Shown: piece by piece, positions 39,897-51,685 of the stretch
Layout: the number at the start of each line of letters is the position of its first letter
Position numbering within the stretch: the first letter of the stretch is position 1
NCBI GenBank assembly: GCA_028551475.1
Contig: CM052362.1
Span: forward strand, 18,148,021-18,212,020
Direction of reading: 5' to 3'
Source: Casuarina equisetifolia
Lineage: Eukaryota; Streptophyta; Magnoliopsida; Fagales; Casuarinaceae
DNA length: 64,000 nucleotides
Made by a program: the position numbers and the translations under genes
The notes under the pieces: model-generated
The model's input: only the letters and a program-made list of their open reading frames with translations
Databases searched by the model: none
What the model was told of the DNA's origin: nothing

Positions 39897-39909
39897 TGGT
39901 ATTAAAACC
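39897..39909 (+). other. Degenerate initiator-tRNA primer-binding site, copy 1
   Basis: Reads TGGTATTAAAACC. It differs from TGGTATCAGAGCC by one C-to-T and two G-to-A changes. It lies a few bases after the inferred LTR end, as expected for a primer site. Confidence 0.6.
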
Positions 39910-40260
39910 TAACTCTTGAGGTAGGGTAAGTTACTAAGAAATGACCAGCAATTCTTAATAGCGTGCAACGGATTTGCAATAAGAAAGACAAACAAAGAGA
40001 AAATTTAAGGTTTGGAAATCTTTGTAATGACCACACATTTATAATTATATTGTATTTACTATTTAAGAAAGAGCATAAGCATATATAAAATGTTCCTTTT
40101 GTATCACCCTATACACACACTTTATGTATTTTCTCACTCTATTAAATACTCTCATTTCCTCTTCCTTTAACCTTCCCTTGAGGTGATCTTAATTAAAGGT
40201 TGACTCAATTTTGAGCCAAGAGTTGAGTGCAGAATGTACTTACTTTAAGTACATTATAGG

Positions 40261-40273
40261 TGGTATTAAAACC
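40261..40273 (+). other. Degenerate initiator-tRNA primer-binding site, copy 2
   Basis: Identical to the sequence at 39897-39909 and carried by the second unit of the 367-bp duplication. Confidence 0.6.
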
Positions 40274-43200
40274 TAACTCTTGAGGCAAGGTAAGTTATTA
40301 AGAAATGACAAGCAATTCTTAATAAGGTGTAGTGGATTTGCAATAAGAAAGACAACCAAAGAGAAAAAAGTCTCAAGTTGATGTATCAACTTTTTCCTTC
40401 AAAGCTGTTACAATCAAGCAAAATAAGGTAGGTTTAGAGAATTTCTCCACCCATGTTAAGGAATGATTTGCTCTAATGGAGCAAGATCTAGAAGGCTTGG
40501 CAAGAGTCACTCACCTAAAAAGAAATATAGTCTAACTCTAAGACCAAATCAATGCTTTGAATAAAGAAATACCTATTATTGATAAAGCTAGGAATGTTCC
40601 TAATAAGGATATTCCTAAACCAATGACATATGGTGGGAAGTGGGATACAACTAAAGTAAAGAATTTCCTATGACATTGAAGCATTACTTTGAGGTAGCCT
40701 AAATTAATGATGAACTCGCTAAGGTGCACAATGTTTCCTTTTATCTCACTCATAATGCTATTGTGTGGTGACATAACAAGCATCATGAGATCGACAAGTG
40801 GGAAGGTAAGATTGAAACCTATGAGACGTTCAAGGTAGAATTCAAGAAATAGTTTTTTCCTAAGAATGTGACTAAGAAAGCCCATGAGACATCAAAGGAC
40901 TTGAGGCACACGACAACTTTACATGCATATGTGCAAGCATTCTCATATGTAACATTGGATTTTAAGTAAGTGTTAGAAGAGACTAATGTTTTTCTTTGAA
41001 AATGGTCTCCATAAATGGGCAAAAGATGAACTAGATAAGCACAATATAATTAAATTGTTTTAACCTATCTCAATAGTTGAGCCCTTGAAAAATCGTAAGT
41101 GAAGAGAATTATAATTCAAGCTACTTACCCAAATTAGTATATGAGGAAAAGAAAGAGTCAACCACCATTTAACTATAATGAAGTACTAGACCACCTTTCA
41201 ACCATGACAATGACAAGAAAAAAGGCACCATTTCTTACTTTATTTGTAGGATTTACATTATATGAGAGACTACCCAAAAGGTTAATCACTAAATGTTATA
41301 GAGCAAGAACTAGTACTAAAAAAGAATGTTGCAAAAGATATACATGGCAGCTTTTTAGATTTTTGACTTTATAGAAGGTAAGGCTCCCAAACTAGCTACA
41401 ATAGTCTTGATATATGTAGAACTTGTATTTAAGAATAAAGAAACCAAAATTATGGTGGTTTTAGCTATTGTATACAACTTTATCACACCTAGAGAAGCTA
41501 GGAGATTAAGTTTCTTGGTGAAGAAATATATAGGGTCATTAAAAATGGTAAACAACATATTATGGCTTGTGTATAGGGTAGCTCATTAAGTAGATCAACA
41601 CGTACGAAAATGGAAGGAAAAATTAGATTTCATGGTGGTATTTATGGAAGACTATAATAGAAAAATGGATTTACAGTTATTTATGGATTTATTCCTCAAG
41701 TTAAACTTCATCTATGTAGCATACAATTTTCTTTACCTTGCATATAGTTACTTATGTATTTTTGCAAGAAATATGTCATGCATGGTTCCTACAAAGGCCA
41801 TGAGTCCTATTTAGAAAATTCTTTCTACTATGCAATTGAAGAAAGGTATATGAAAAGGTAAAGAAACCTACATAGCTATATTGAAGGAACAAGAAGAGAT
41901 TTTGAAAGAAAAAGACTTTTCTTAAGTAGTTTGTAATATCCTTGAGGAGAATAAGGATGTGATGTCTCTAGAGATACCAAAACAACTACCTCTTAGAAGG
42001 GAAATTGATCATTTAATAGAGTTTAAGCTGGAAACAAAGTCCTTTATAGAATGCCCCCATTGAATTGGAAGAGTTTAGGAAGTAATTGAAAACCTTACTA
42101 GATGTTAGGTATATTTGGCAATCATAGGCCTTATACAGTGCTTCCATGTTTTTTTTAAGTAAAGGGTGGTTCATTGTGACTATACTTTAACTATCGAGCA
42201 TTGAATAAGGTAATTGTCAAAAAAACAAGTACCATATTCCTTTAATAGCAAATTTGTTTGACAAGTTAGGCAAAACCTGCTACTTTATTAAGATGGACTT
42301 GAGATTGAGCTACCACTAGGTTTGGATTACTGTTAGTGACGAGCTAAGATAACATTTATAACCTAATATGATCCCTTCATGTGGTTATTCTTGCCTTTCA
42401 GCTTAACCAATGTTTCAATGACATTTTGCACTTTGATGAATAACTTATTTTATCTATACCTGTACAAGTTTATAATAGTCCACCTAAATGACATCGTAGT
42501 GTGTAGCAATTTATTAGAGGTGCATGTTGAGCGCTTAAAGATATTATTCAAGGTAGTGTAAGTAAACAAACTCTATTTGAAGAAAAAGAAATGCTCTTTT
42601 GAATGAAAAAAGAGTCTTTCTTAGATATGTTATCAAATAAGGAACCTCACGAATGGATGGGGCCAAAGTGAAAACGATCTAGGAGTAGGAAGTCCTTTCA
42701 AAAGTAATCGAATTGAGATTTTTTATTGGTTTGGTAAAATATTATAGGCACTTCATTGTTTGATATTCACCATAGGCAATACACTTGACTAAGTTACAAA
42801 AGAAAACCAAGATGTGGGAATGGACCAATGAATGCTAATGCGCCTATGATGACTTGAAGGCCATGATGACAAAGGAGCCAATATTGGTACTACTTGAATT
42901 TTTCTAATTATTCAAGGTACATTTAGATACTTCTGATTTTTCCATTAGGGGGTGTATTCATGCAAGATGGATATCATATTACCTTTAAGAGTTAGAAGTT
43001 GAACAAGACAAAAAGCAAGTACACTGTGCAAGATAAAAAAATGATAGTTATTATTGACTACTTAAAAACATGGCATTACCACCTATTTGGTTCTTAATTC
43101 CTAATCAAGATAAACAATGTGGCCACATGGTATTTTCAAACTTAGAAGAAATTGTTACTAAAGCAAGCAAAGTGGTAAGAGTTCTTGACTAAGTTTGATT

Positions 43201-44760
43201 ATGTAATGGAGTACAAGCTTGGGAAGATGAATATAGTGGTTGATTCTCTCAGTAGAAAAGCCGAGTTAGTTGCTATGAGTAGTTGTAGGAGATATGATGT
43301 AGTTTGTTCAACAATGAATGTCATACAATCCTTTGGCTAAGCAATTAGAATGACTCATAAAAGACAACAAGATCTCAATTTTGATTAGAGGATAGATTAC
43401 TTTATACAAATGAATGCATTTGTTCATGCCTAAATGAGATAACCTCTAACACAATCTCATCAAGGAGTGCCACAATAACAAGTAGGTTGGCCATCCTAAA
43501 TAACAGAGAATGTGCACCTTCATTAAAGCCTTATACTTTTAGCTTGACATGAGGGATGAGATAGAATTATATGTAAAAACATGTCTTATGTGTTGGTGGT
43601 AGGACAAACTAGAATGAATACCCCTAATGGCTTGTTAGAGCCACCACCTTTTTGAATTGTCCATGGGAAAGCATCTTTATGGACTTTATGATGGGATTAT
43701 CAAAGGTTAAAGGTTGTGGCTCCATCTTGATGGTAGTAAACTAGCTATCAAAGTATGCAACATTCATACTAACACCTATGGAGTGTTTCATGGAAGTCAT
43801 AACACAACTCTTTTTTCAAAATAAGTGGTGAACTTTTAGGAATTGCCTTGTAATATCATCATTAACTAAGATCCATAATTCATGGGCTAGTTATGGAGAA
43901 AGTTGTTCAAGTTGTTGGGTTCAGAATTGCAGTCATTCACAGGCTTTCATCCTTAGATAAATAGGGAAATGAAAATGGTGAAAAATCTAGTGAAGTTGTA
44001 CTTGAGGCATTTTGTGAGAGAAAACCAAAAGGATTCAATGAAGTTGATAGACATGGCTTAATTTTCATACAATAGTTAAAAAAAGTGAATCAATAAATAA
44101 GAGCTCATTTGAATTGGTGATAGGAGAACAACTGTTGACCCCTTCAACACTGGCAACGAAACACATTAGTTAATGTCCTAGTGCTTTTAACATGGTGAAG
44201 TCTTGGCAAAAAAATATAGACATTGTGAGATCGTATTTGAAACAAAGTTGTCAAAAGAATAAAGAGATGAACTAATAAAATGAACAAAATACAACATTAA
44301 GGAGCAAGTGATAGTGGAATTTCTCCTTTAACAATATAAAGCTTAAAATCCCTTTTACAAGGGGTTGTTTTATAAGTATGACGGGCTATTTGAAGTAATG
44401 GGAAAAGATGGAAGTATTACCTATCAATTGGACCTTCCACCTCACCTTAAGATACACCTAGTGTTCCATGCAAGCATGTTAAAACTCTTCCATAAGGATG
44501 TGAAATATATTGGACAAAGTAATCATTAAGGACCCCTCCAATGATGATAGCCTTTTTTGAGAAAAAGGTAGAAGCAACCTTGATTGATCAAGTATTTTAA
44601 AAGAAAATAGTTCATTTAAGGCAATAGTTCTTGATTAAGTGGAAACAATTGCCCAAAAGTGGGTAACTTGAAAGTTTAAGAAAAAGTTTCGGCAATTTAA
44701 AGATCTTGTTAACCATTACCAAGAGGCAATGAAGGTGTCACCAAATTAGGCAAGGGAGAA

Positions 44761-45167
44761 TGTTCCAAACTAGCAAAATGGGCCCTAAGGTGGCTAAACG
44801 AGTATGAGTTGGACTTTTATGTTCTTGACTAGCAATATAGGCTAATGAACTGATTGTATGAGTATGAGTCTAGTCCACTTATTTCCTTGGTATTAGGTCA
44901 CACTCAAGATAGTGCATGTTTGTTTCCTATTTAGTTTTATTTTTTAATATACTTTAATTCTTATATGTAACTACCTTCTTTAGTATAGGAACATTATGAT
45001 CCAATTGATTTCAATTATATTGATGCACATTTTCATAAAGACTATTCTTACAATTCAATCTTCATAATGTAACATTTGTCTTAATTTGAATATATTAAGT
45101 TTAGAAATTTAAGTCTCAATTTAACCTACCACAATTCAAATTTTTGTAATGATCACACATTTATAAT
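44761..45167 (+). repeat. Truncated 3' LTR of the Gypsy element
   Basis: Begins TGTTCC after a purine-rich AAGGGAGAA tract. It is collinear with the 5' LTR as far as GATCACACATTTATAAT, then similarity stops. The last third (the part holding the 5' LTR's 39700-39893 sequence) is missing, so no target duplication can be read. Confidence 0.7.
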
Positions 45168-48100
45168 GTAATCAATACCATTGAAGACAATGCCATTCAA
45201 GTTTGTGGGTGGGAAAAGAAATTTTATACTAAATCTAATTTTAAAATTTTTCTTATGTTATGATTGCATCTCTTATTGTGAATTCTTAGAAAGGTGTAAA
45301 TTTTGTTTAAACCTACAATTGTAATGTAAGTTAAGTATGATTCTGGTTATGTTAATCCACATATTGCACTCTAAAAGTCCTTTAGTTTTTAAATTATGTG
45401 TATCTCTAGTAAACATTCATGTGAAGTATGCAATTCTCTTAGATCTTATCCAAATCTTAGAATTTGTTTGATTTTCTCTTAAGACAAAATCCTAGGTTGC
45501 AACTAATTGAGAAAATCATTTTGACCATTTTTGGATCAATTGAGATTTTCAAGAAAAACCTATTTATTTGTTGCTAGTTACCCTATTGAGCCTTGATTCT
45601 TATCCATTTTTTTTAAATGACACCCAAAAATGTTTATCTCTCAGCCTTACACAAATTATCTCATCATCTCCAACCATGAACATGTTGATTCTTAGGATAT
45701 GAATTTATTTTACCCTAAGAAAAGTGAAGAGGAAGGATGAAGCATGGACAAAAATTGATTGTAATAATTGTGTGAGGCAAAGAATCTTGTTTCTATAGTT
45801 GTAAAAAGCAACAAAAAAGAAAGAAAAAAAAAGAAATAAAAGAAAAGAAGGAAGTCCAACATTTGCCCAAGAATGAAATCTTCTTATCATCCCTTGTTAG
45901 TTTCAAGCCACTCGATGTTTTGAAATAAGCCATTAAGCATAGTAATTGGATATCATTGGTAAGGTAAGATTATAGTAGTTGTATTTCTAGTACTTTTCCT
46001 TGCTTTATCATTACAAGCGTGATTATGGCTTTTATAAGTGTTAGGATTCAAGTGAAATCAAGCATTTTTAGATAGAAAAGAATGAAAGAAGTGATGATAG
46101 AAAAATTATTTGTAAGGAGCAAAAAGGTAATAGTGACAAAAGCTTTAATTAGATCCTAAAAAGTAATAAGTTCATGGGTGATTTGAGCATAAATGACTTT
46201 ATCTCACCTTTAGCCAACCTTACATTACAAGCTAATGAAAGTCATATTGATTCTTGGTTAGATGATTAGCTTACATTAGGAGAGAAAAATGAAAGACAAA
46301 CCTATGAGATTTGGTTAGAGTTTTTGAAAGGTTGCATACTAATGTGGATTTATTTCGAGTGCACATAATTAAAAATATGAAAACTCATACACACACACAC
46401 ACACGTTAACATAATTAAAGGTTTATCTTTTCTTATGAAACAATTGCAATATTTAGATGAAAGTTTTATATTTCTTTAAACTGTTAAGTTGAGCAATCAT
46501 GGGAGAATCTCATGGAGAGGGTTTTGTCAAAAATATATATATATATATATTTTTGTTCGAGGACTAGCAAAATGTAAGTTTAAGGGTTTTGATAACTTTA
46601 TTTTTATATAGTTATTTGACCTATTTTAAGCAATAAATAATTCAATGTTTGTGAAAAAAATATTTTAATTTCTCTTTGTTCACTTAAATTTGCATTGTTT
46701 TTATAGCATAAGAAGGCATGAAAAAAAAAAAAGAATGATAATGGAGAACCTAATGCTTATTATGTGGCAAGATATGATCAAAATGTCAAGATTAGGAGCA
46801 TCAAGATAGGCTTAAGCTTTAGGTAATTATTGTCAGAATTTTTATTCTTGTTAGGTTTAAATAATTACAAAACTAGTCATATTAGTAGTTCAAAGCCTAA
46901 TTAATGTAGGAATTTAAAACCTAATTATTTTGGATATCCAAAACTCACTTCTACTAGGATAGAATACAGGTCTAAACTTTATTTAAGTGAAAAGAATAAG
47001 CAAAATGAGGAAGAAATTTCAGAACAACTCAAGAAAGAGGCTAAAAATTCAAGGATTTCTTGAAAAAAAGACAAAAAGAATGATATACTTCTTATTCTTT
47101 GATTCAGGATGCCTTGTTTAATTTCTACTATAGTTTTAGTTTGTTATTATGTTATTTTTTAATTTCTTTTATTAAAGCAATGATGTAGCCTAACTACAAT
47201 GATGTGAATTTTATAGTTTTCTATGCTTTACAAGATATTTTATTTAGGTGAGTTACATATTATTGTGCTTAATATTTTTAAGTGATTGACCACTATTTGA
47301 ATGATTTGATGTAAATGTTTGAGACTGAGAGGTGATATTATGTAAATGTTTCTTCTAATATAACTATGAATTAAATATCGATGTTTATACCATATTGTTT
47401 ATGTGACTTTTAGTTATAAAATAGTAAAAAAATTCATTGTAAATCAAGGATATTCATAAATTCTAATGTACTTTATTTATTTTAATTCACATAAAGATAT
47501 AATGATTTAATAAATTGACTATGTTTACTATACCTAGACATAAGATAATAAATAAATTAGAAAAATTTGTCATCACATAGATACTATTACTCTTGTAAGC
47601 ATAAACCATCGAAATTCATATGTAATAGTTATGGTGAAATCGAATACTTTAATATTTTTTTGGATTAAGTATACTCATTTAAATTTAGTTGTTTTTAGTT
47701 GTAAAATTTTATTTTAAAGAATATCACTTTTAATTCATTCTTAAATATTTTAATTTGCTAGATAAAATTTATGATTAATTTACTATTAGTATTTAATTAG
47801 TCTAATATTCACCAATCTTATGGCGTGATTCATTTTTTATTATTATATTACTTATTTGATATATTTACTTGCTTGTAGAAATTCTATAAATAGGTTAATA
47901 TATCGACAATGTAACATACATATTAGATTTTAACACATAATGTTAGAAAATATTTATTTTTCTAACATGCTCTTTTACTACCCTGCAAGCAACATCACAC
48001 TCATTTCTATCAACAACAACAACATCATGACCACATTGGGCCAGGACTTAACCTCTCAGCTCCTTTCGGCCATGTAGAATGTCCAAGCTGTCCTCAACTC

Positions 48101-49273
48101 GGCCTCACTTGTAGGCAGTGTTGAGTTAGTCCTACCCACCTTTTTTCGAGTCATTCAACTTCGGCCATTAGTTACACTTTCTCAATCATGGGAACATAAT
48201 AAACTTCAAACATAAATTTTGGTATGATAGAAGGTCTATTTTCTCCTTTAAAGTCACCTTATAAAAAAAATGAAAACATCACAACATTTTTATAAATGAG
48301 TATACTATTAACAATGTAAAATCCATGTTGAATAATAAAAAAAAATCTTTATATGCTCAAGTCCCATTGTGATTGCATGTTCTCCTATTTAAATCACAAG
48401 TTATTTTACCATTAGCTAGCTAATTTAAGTGGTGAGTTAATAAAAACTTTAAGTTCAACACCTTGAATGTGTGAATTAAATATATACATTGTAACAAAAA
48501 ATTAAAAAAAAAATAGATTGCCTCATCCCTAAGTGAGATTCACTGGGAGATAACCTTGGCTATGTCAAAAAGACGTTTGATAGTAATGATTGCTAAGTAT
48601 GAAAGAAAACTTTTCATTGGGATCTACTAGATTTACAAGTAAACAAGTATTTCACTTGAAACTTTGGTTCTAATATTATATTGAAAAACACAATTCTTAT
48701 TAAAACTAACTTATAAGAGACAAGAACATCTTTACACATAAAAATGCAATAGACTAATGTGTTGGGAAATGTAAAATACATACAAGGTTTTAACATATAT
48801 AATGTTAGAAAATATTTATCTTCACGTCTAAATTCAATCAATAAAAAAAAAACCTAAACATACTATAATCATTTAGGTCCAAATAATTACAATGTTTAGC
48901 AATCATTGGTTTAAAGAAAAAAAAAGAATCTATTTCCTTAATTTTATGTTCTCAACATAAAAGTCTAGAAGAACCTAATTTTATAGACCTTAAACGTTAG
49001 GAATGTCAACCTTGTATTTCTTTCGGCTACCCAATAACTGAGCCTACAAATTCATGCAAGATTTACCAAAAATGTCATAAATCTCAATCACACATCCAAC
49101 AAAATTCGCTCAACCTTCCAGCTTATTGGCTTGCTAGGACACCTCGCTACAGCTCCACATGTCCTCTCCTGCTATGTATATATAGTACTCATCCTCCCGC
49201 CATTTCCCATATCGTCTTCCTTCTCTCTTATATCAGTACAATTTTTGTACGCTGCGAGAAAGTGAGTGCTACC
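45168..49273. other. AT-rich repeat desert
   Basis: About 4 kb with no credible coding sequence. It has (AC)n at about 46388-46404, (AT)n at about 46533-46551 and several poly-A runs. A diverged direct repeat sharing AATGTTAGAAAATATTTAT is seen at about 47910-47960 and 48765-48817. TCTATAAATAGG at about 47882-47893 looks like an LTR-type TATA box. A more GC-rich stretch lies at 48040-48150. This is most likely eroded transposable elements. The last 100-200 bp should include the X8 gene promoter (TATATATAG at about 49177). Confidence 0.5.
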
Positions 49274-50532
49274 ATGGCTATGCTTCCGCGGCGTTCACCG
49301 ATGCTTTTACTTGGCATCCTTGTCTTGGCCTTTAGCCTTGCAGGTTTGGGATTTTTTTTTTCTTAGTTTCTGAGCTTCAGTTTTGGTTTCTTGTTTATGT
49401 ATGTGCTCTAATGGTTCTCAATTTGTGTTGCAAAATCGCAATCATTTGTTCACGAAGATATCCAAGTAAGGGGATTTATCGTTTTTCAGAGGCATATTAA
49501 ACATTTTCTATCTTGTAGAAGCTTGTTCTCAAGCATCATTCTTGTCATAACATTGCTCTTGCTTTCCTTTGTCCTTACTAGACTTCAAAGTGCAGCAAGC
49601 TGGTGCGTTCCCAAGAATGGAGTTTCTGAAGCCCAATTGCAGTCAAACATTGACTATGCCTGCGGCCAAGGCATTGATTGCAGCCCAATCCACCCAGGTG
49701 GCGTTTGCTATTATCCAAACACTATTGCATCACATGCTACCTATGCCATGAATCTTTATTTCCAAAAGTCCCGAAAGAGTCCATCAAGCTGTGACTTCCC
49801 ACAAGCCGGAATCGTCACCGGGATCCTCACGACCACGAATCCTAGTAAGCTTCAATTCAATAAATCTATTTCCTCCGTTTTCCAATGACACATAAAATTA
49901 AGCAGATGTAAAATACTAAGATAATTTTTGCAATGGTTAGTGTGTATAGTCAGTCAATATGCTTCTAGTTTTTAAAAGTAGGGAAATCCATCCTAAAATT
50001 CATAGATATACTACTTGTTTAATATAATACCATACTTATGTATTTATATTTTTTATGTGAGATAAGCATTCTTAACCAATCTTCTCTACATTGTGGAAAA
50101 AACATTATAAGTAGACCAATATTAAGGATGGTGTTAGTCCATCGCAAACATAAGGAAATGTGCAATGACTCTAATATCATGTTAAATTAAGGAAGTCTAT
50201 CCTAAAATCTATAAGCAATAGAAGGTATACCCTTATCTATTATAAGCCTAGGCTCCCATATTTATAATTTCGATGTGAGATAAACATCCTAAACAAAACC
50301 TACTCTAATCTTCTTCTTCCTAACCATGCACCAAATACACCATCTATAGTGAGATAGAGAAGCTATGACTCTTGTCATTTTAGTTTAAAACTAGCTTCAC
50401 ATGTAAAACATGCATTTCTAGTTTGCTTTGTCATTTGCTATTCTCGTGGATTGTCATGTAATTTTCTTAACTCTTTTCTTTTCTTTGATTGTAGGTTACA
50501 ATACTTGCAAATATCCTAGGGGGAGCCCTTGA
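49274..50532 (+). CDS. Small secreted X8-domain (callose-binding type) protein
   Basis: Three exons: 49274-49343, 49596-49844 and 50495-50532. Total 357 nt, 118 residues. Residues 1-23 (MAMLPRRSPMLLLGILVLAF...) form a signal peptide. The rest is one X8 domain, a carbohydrate-binding module found alone in plasmodesmal callose-binding proteins and at the C terminus of GH17 beta-1,3-glucanases. The six family cysteines are present: SWCVPK, DYACGQGIDC, GGVCYYP, SSCDFP and YNTCKYP. The last exon encodes only 12 residues and a stop, completing the final cysteine. There is no GPI tail or Ser/Pro-rich linker, so the product is probably soluble and apoplastic. The acceptor at 49595 (GTGCAG) was chosen because it alone keeps phase with exon 1. 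Confidence 0.8.
49980..50330. repeat. LTR-type repeat fragments in X8 intron 2
   Basis: Two diverged direct copies (about 49980-50100 and 50187-50310) share a block ending GTGAGATAAAC/GCAT. Between them, 50167-50179 on the minus strand reads TGATATTAGAGTC, close to the initiator-tRNA primer site. This suggests a piece of a reverse-oriented LTR element inside the 650-bp intron. Confidence 0.35.
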
Positions 50533-51685
50533 AAGGCCATGTAATCCTGTAAGACATAAAAATAAAGAGGATAATTTATATGCCAGAACACTACTAGAAG
50601 TAGTGTGATCTTCTTTTCTTCCTCCCTCAATGTCTCCTTACATACATTGTTGTTCTTGGTCCAATAAAATGATTTCAATTAGACAAAATGAGAGATATGA
50701 TACTGATCTTGTCGAGGAACTTTACCTACTAAAATAAGTCTCATTGTAAAAGTAATAATACATCTCAAAATTTTCAATTTTCAATCTCTCTCTCTCTTTC
50801 TCTCTCTAATGGTAGGCAAAGGGTTATGCTAAGAAAATGACTAAATCTTCAACCTCCCCTTACAATGATTTGGTTAAAGATTAACTTAATTTCGAGATAA
50901 GAGCTAAGCATTAAACATACTTACTCTAAATGTATTACATTAGACTTTTGTTCAATGATTGAGTTAATAACAATTGGTATCAAAACATACCAATAGGTTA
51001 AACCCTTTTGGGTCAATGGCTAAATTAGTAACATCCACCCTGTGAATGCCTTAAGCCCAATGATGTTCAAGTGTACAAAACAAGAGTATGACATTAAAAA
51101 GGGAAAAAAATTCTCTAAAGTAAATTTAAATAAAAGAATTGACCCTTTAACCTTACTATCAGCTTTTTAGTCTTTAGATTTTCTAACTAAAATGAATGAA
51201 TGAAAATCATTTACTTCCCTTTCTTTTAAAAATAAGAAATAAATTTGGTGCTTATAATAAACTTTTTCATAATACAAACTTTTAGTCTAAAATGTAAGAG
51301 GGGTCACAAGCTTTTAGATAAACTTACAAATTAGTTTTAATTTCAAACAACAAAAATAACACAAAGTACGGGGAGATATTAAAAATAAAATAAAAAATTC
51401 CTTGTAATTCATACTACGAGAGTTCAATACACAATCTTTATACAAATATGGTTTCTACGACAGACAAAAAGAGAGCGAAAGGTGGCGGACACCGGAGACT
51501 CGGATGTGAGTGCAGTCCCCTACGTAAATCAGGTACATATCATTCAGATACGAGCACCTGACACCCCTTATCCCTCTCCTCATCCCCTTTATCTTCTCTT
51601 TTCTCAACCACTCCAAGAAGAAAATCAGACGACTCGAAGCTTTATACTAATGCTCCAGATAATAACGGAGTCTGAATGCAGAGGC
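50533..51685. other. Intergenic region between X8 and Serinc genes
   Basis: Left part is the X8 3' flank, with a (TC)n tract at about 50785-50808. From about 50860 to 50986 the sequence resembles the end of the Gypsy LTR at 39830-39909 (AACTTAATTT, ACTTACT and ATGTATTA blocks) and ends in TGGTATCAAAAC, a primer-site relic. The rest is AT-rich without genes. The right end is the Serinc 3' flank. Confidence 0.5.
50860..50986 (+). mobile_element. Fragment related to the Gypsy LTR, with primer-site relic
   Basis: This fragment aligns by eye with the U5 end of the element at 39319. TGGTATCAAAAC at 50975-50986 has two G-to-A changes from the initiator-tRNA primer consensus. No internal domains follow, so it is a solo or truncated copy. 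Confidence 0.45.

Larger units (their letters stand above)
39650..40366 (+). repeat. 367-bp tandem duplication spanning LTR end and leader
   Basis: AATCTTTGTAA at 39650 recurs at 40017. The following roughly 350 bp match closely by eye, including AAGAGCATAAGCATATATAA, the primer site and GCAATAAGAAAGACAA. It duplicates the 3' part of the 5' LTR plus the untranslated leader. Confidence 0.85.
39319..45167 (+). mobile_element. Decayed Ty3/Gypsy LTR retrotransposon
   Basis: Two diverged direct repeats, starting TGTT at 39319 and at 44761, frame gag, protease, reverse transcriptase, RNase H and integrase remnants in that order. Integrase after RT/RNase H is the Gypsy arrangement. Recognisable pieces are gag at about 40620-40970 (VHNVSFYLTHNAIVWW), protease-like at about 41400-41560, RT at about 42290-42760 (LNDIVVCSNLLEVHVERLK), RNase H end at about 43170-43280 and integrase through about 44510 (LPPHLKIHLVFHASMLK). 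Stops and frameshifts interrupt every domain. The RT catalytic box reads HLND in place of the family's two-aspartate motif. A purine tract precedes 44761. The element cannot be autonomous. Confidence 0.88.

Noticed and set aside
42379..42561. Separate 60-aa gene
   Set aside because: It is the surviving part of the Gypsy reverse transcriptase, not an independent gene.
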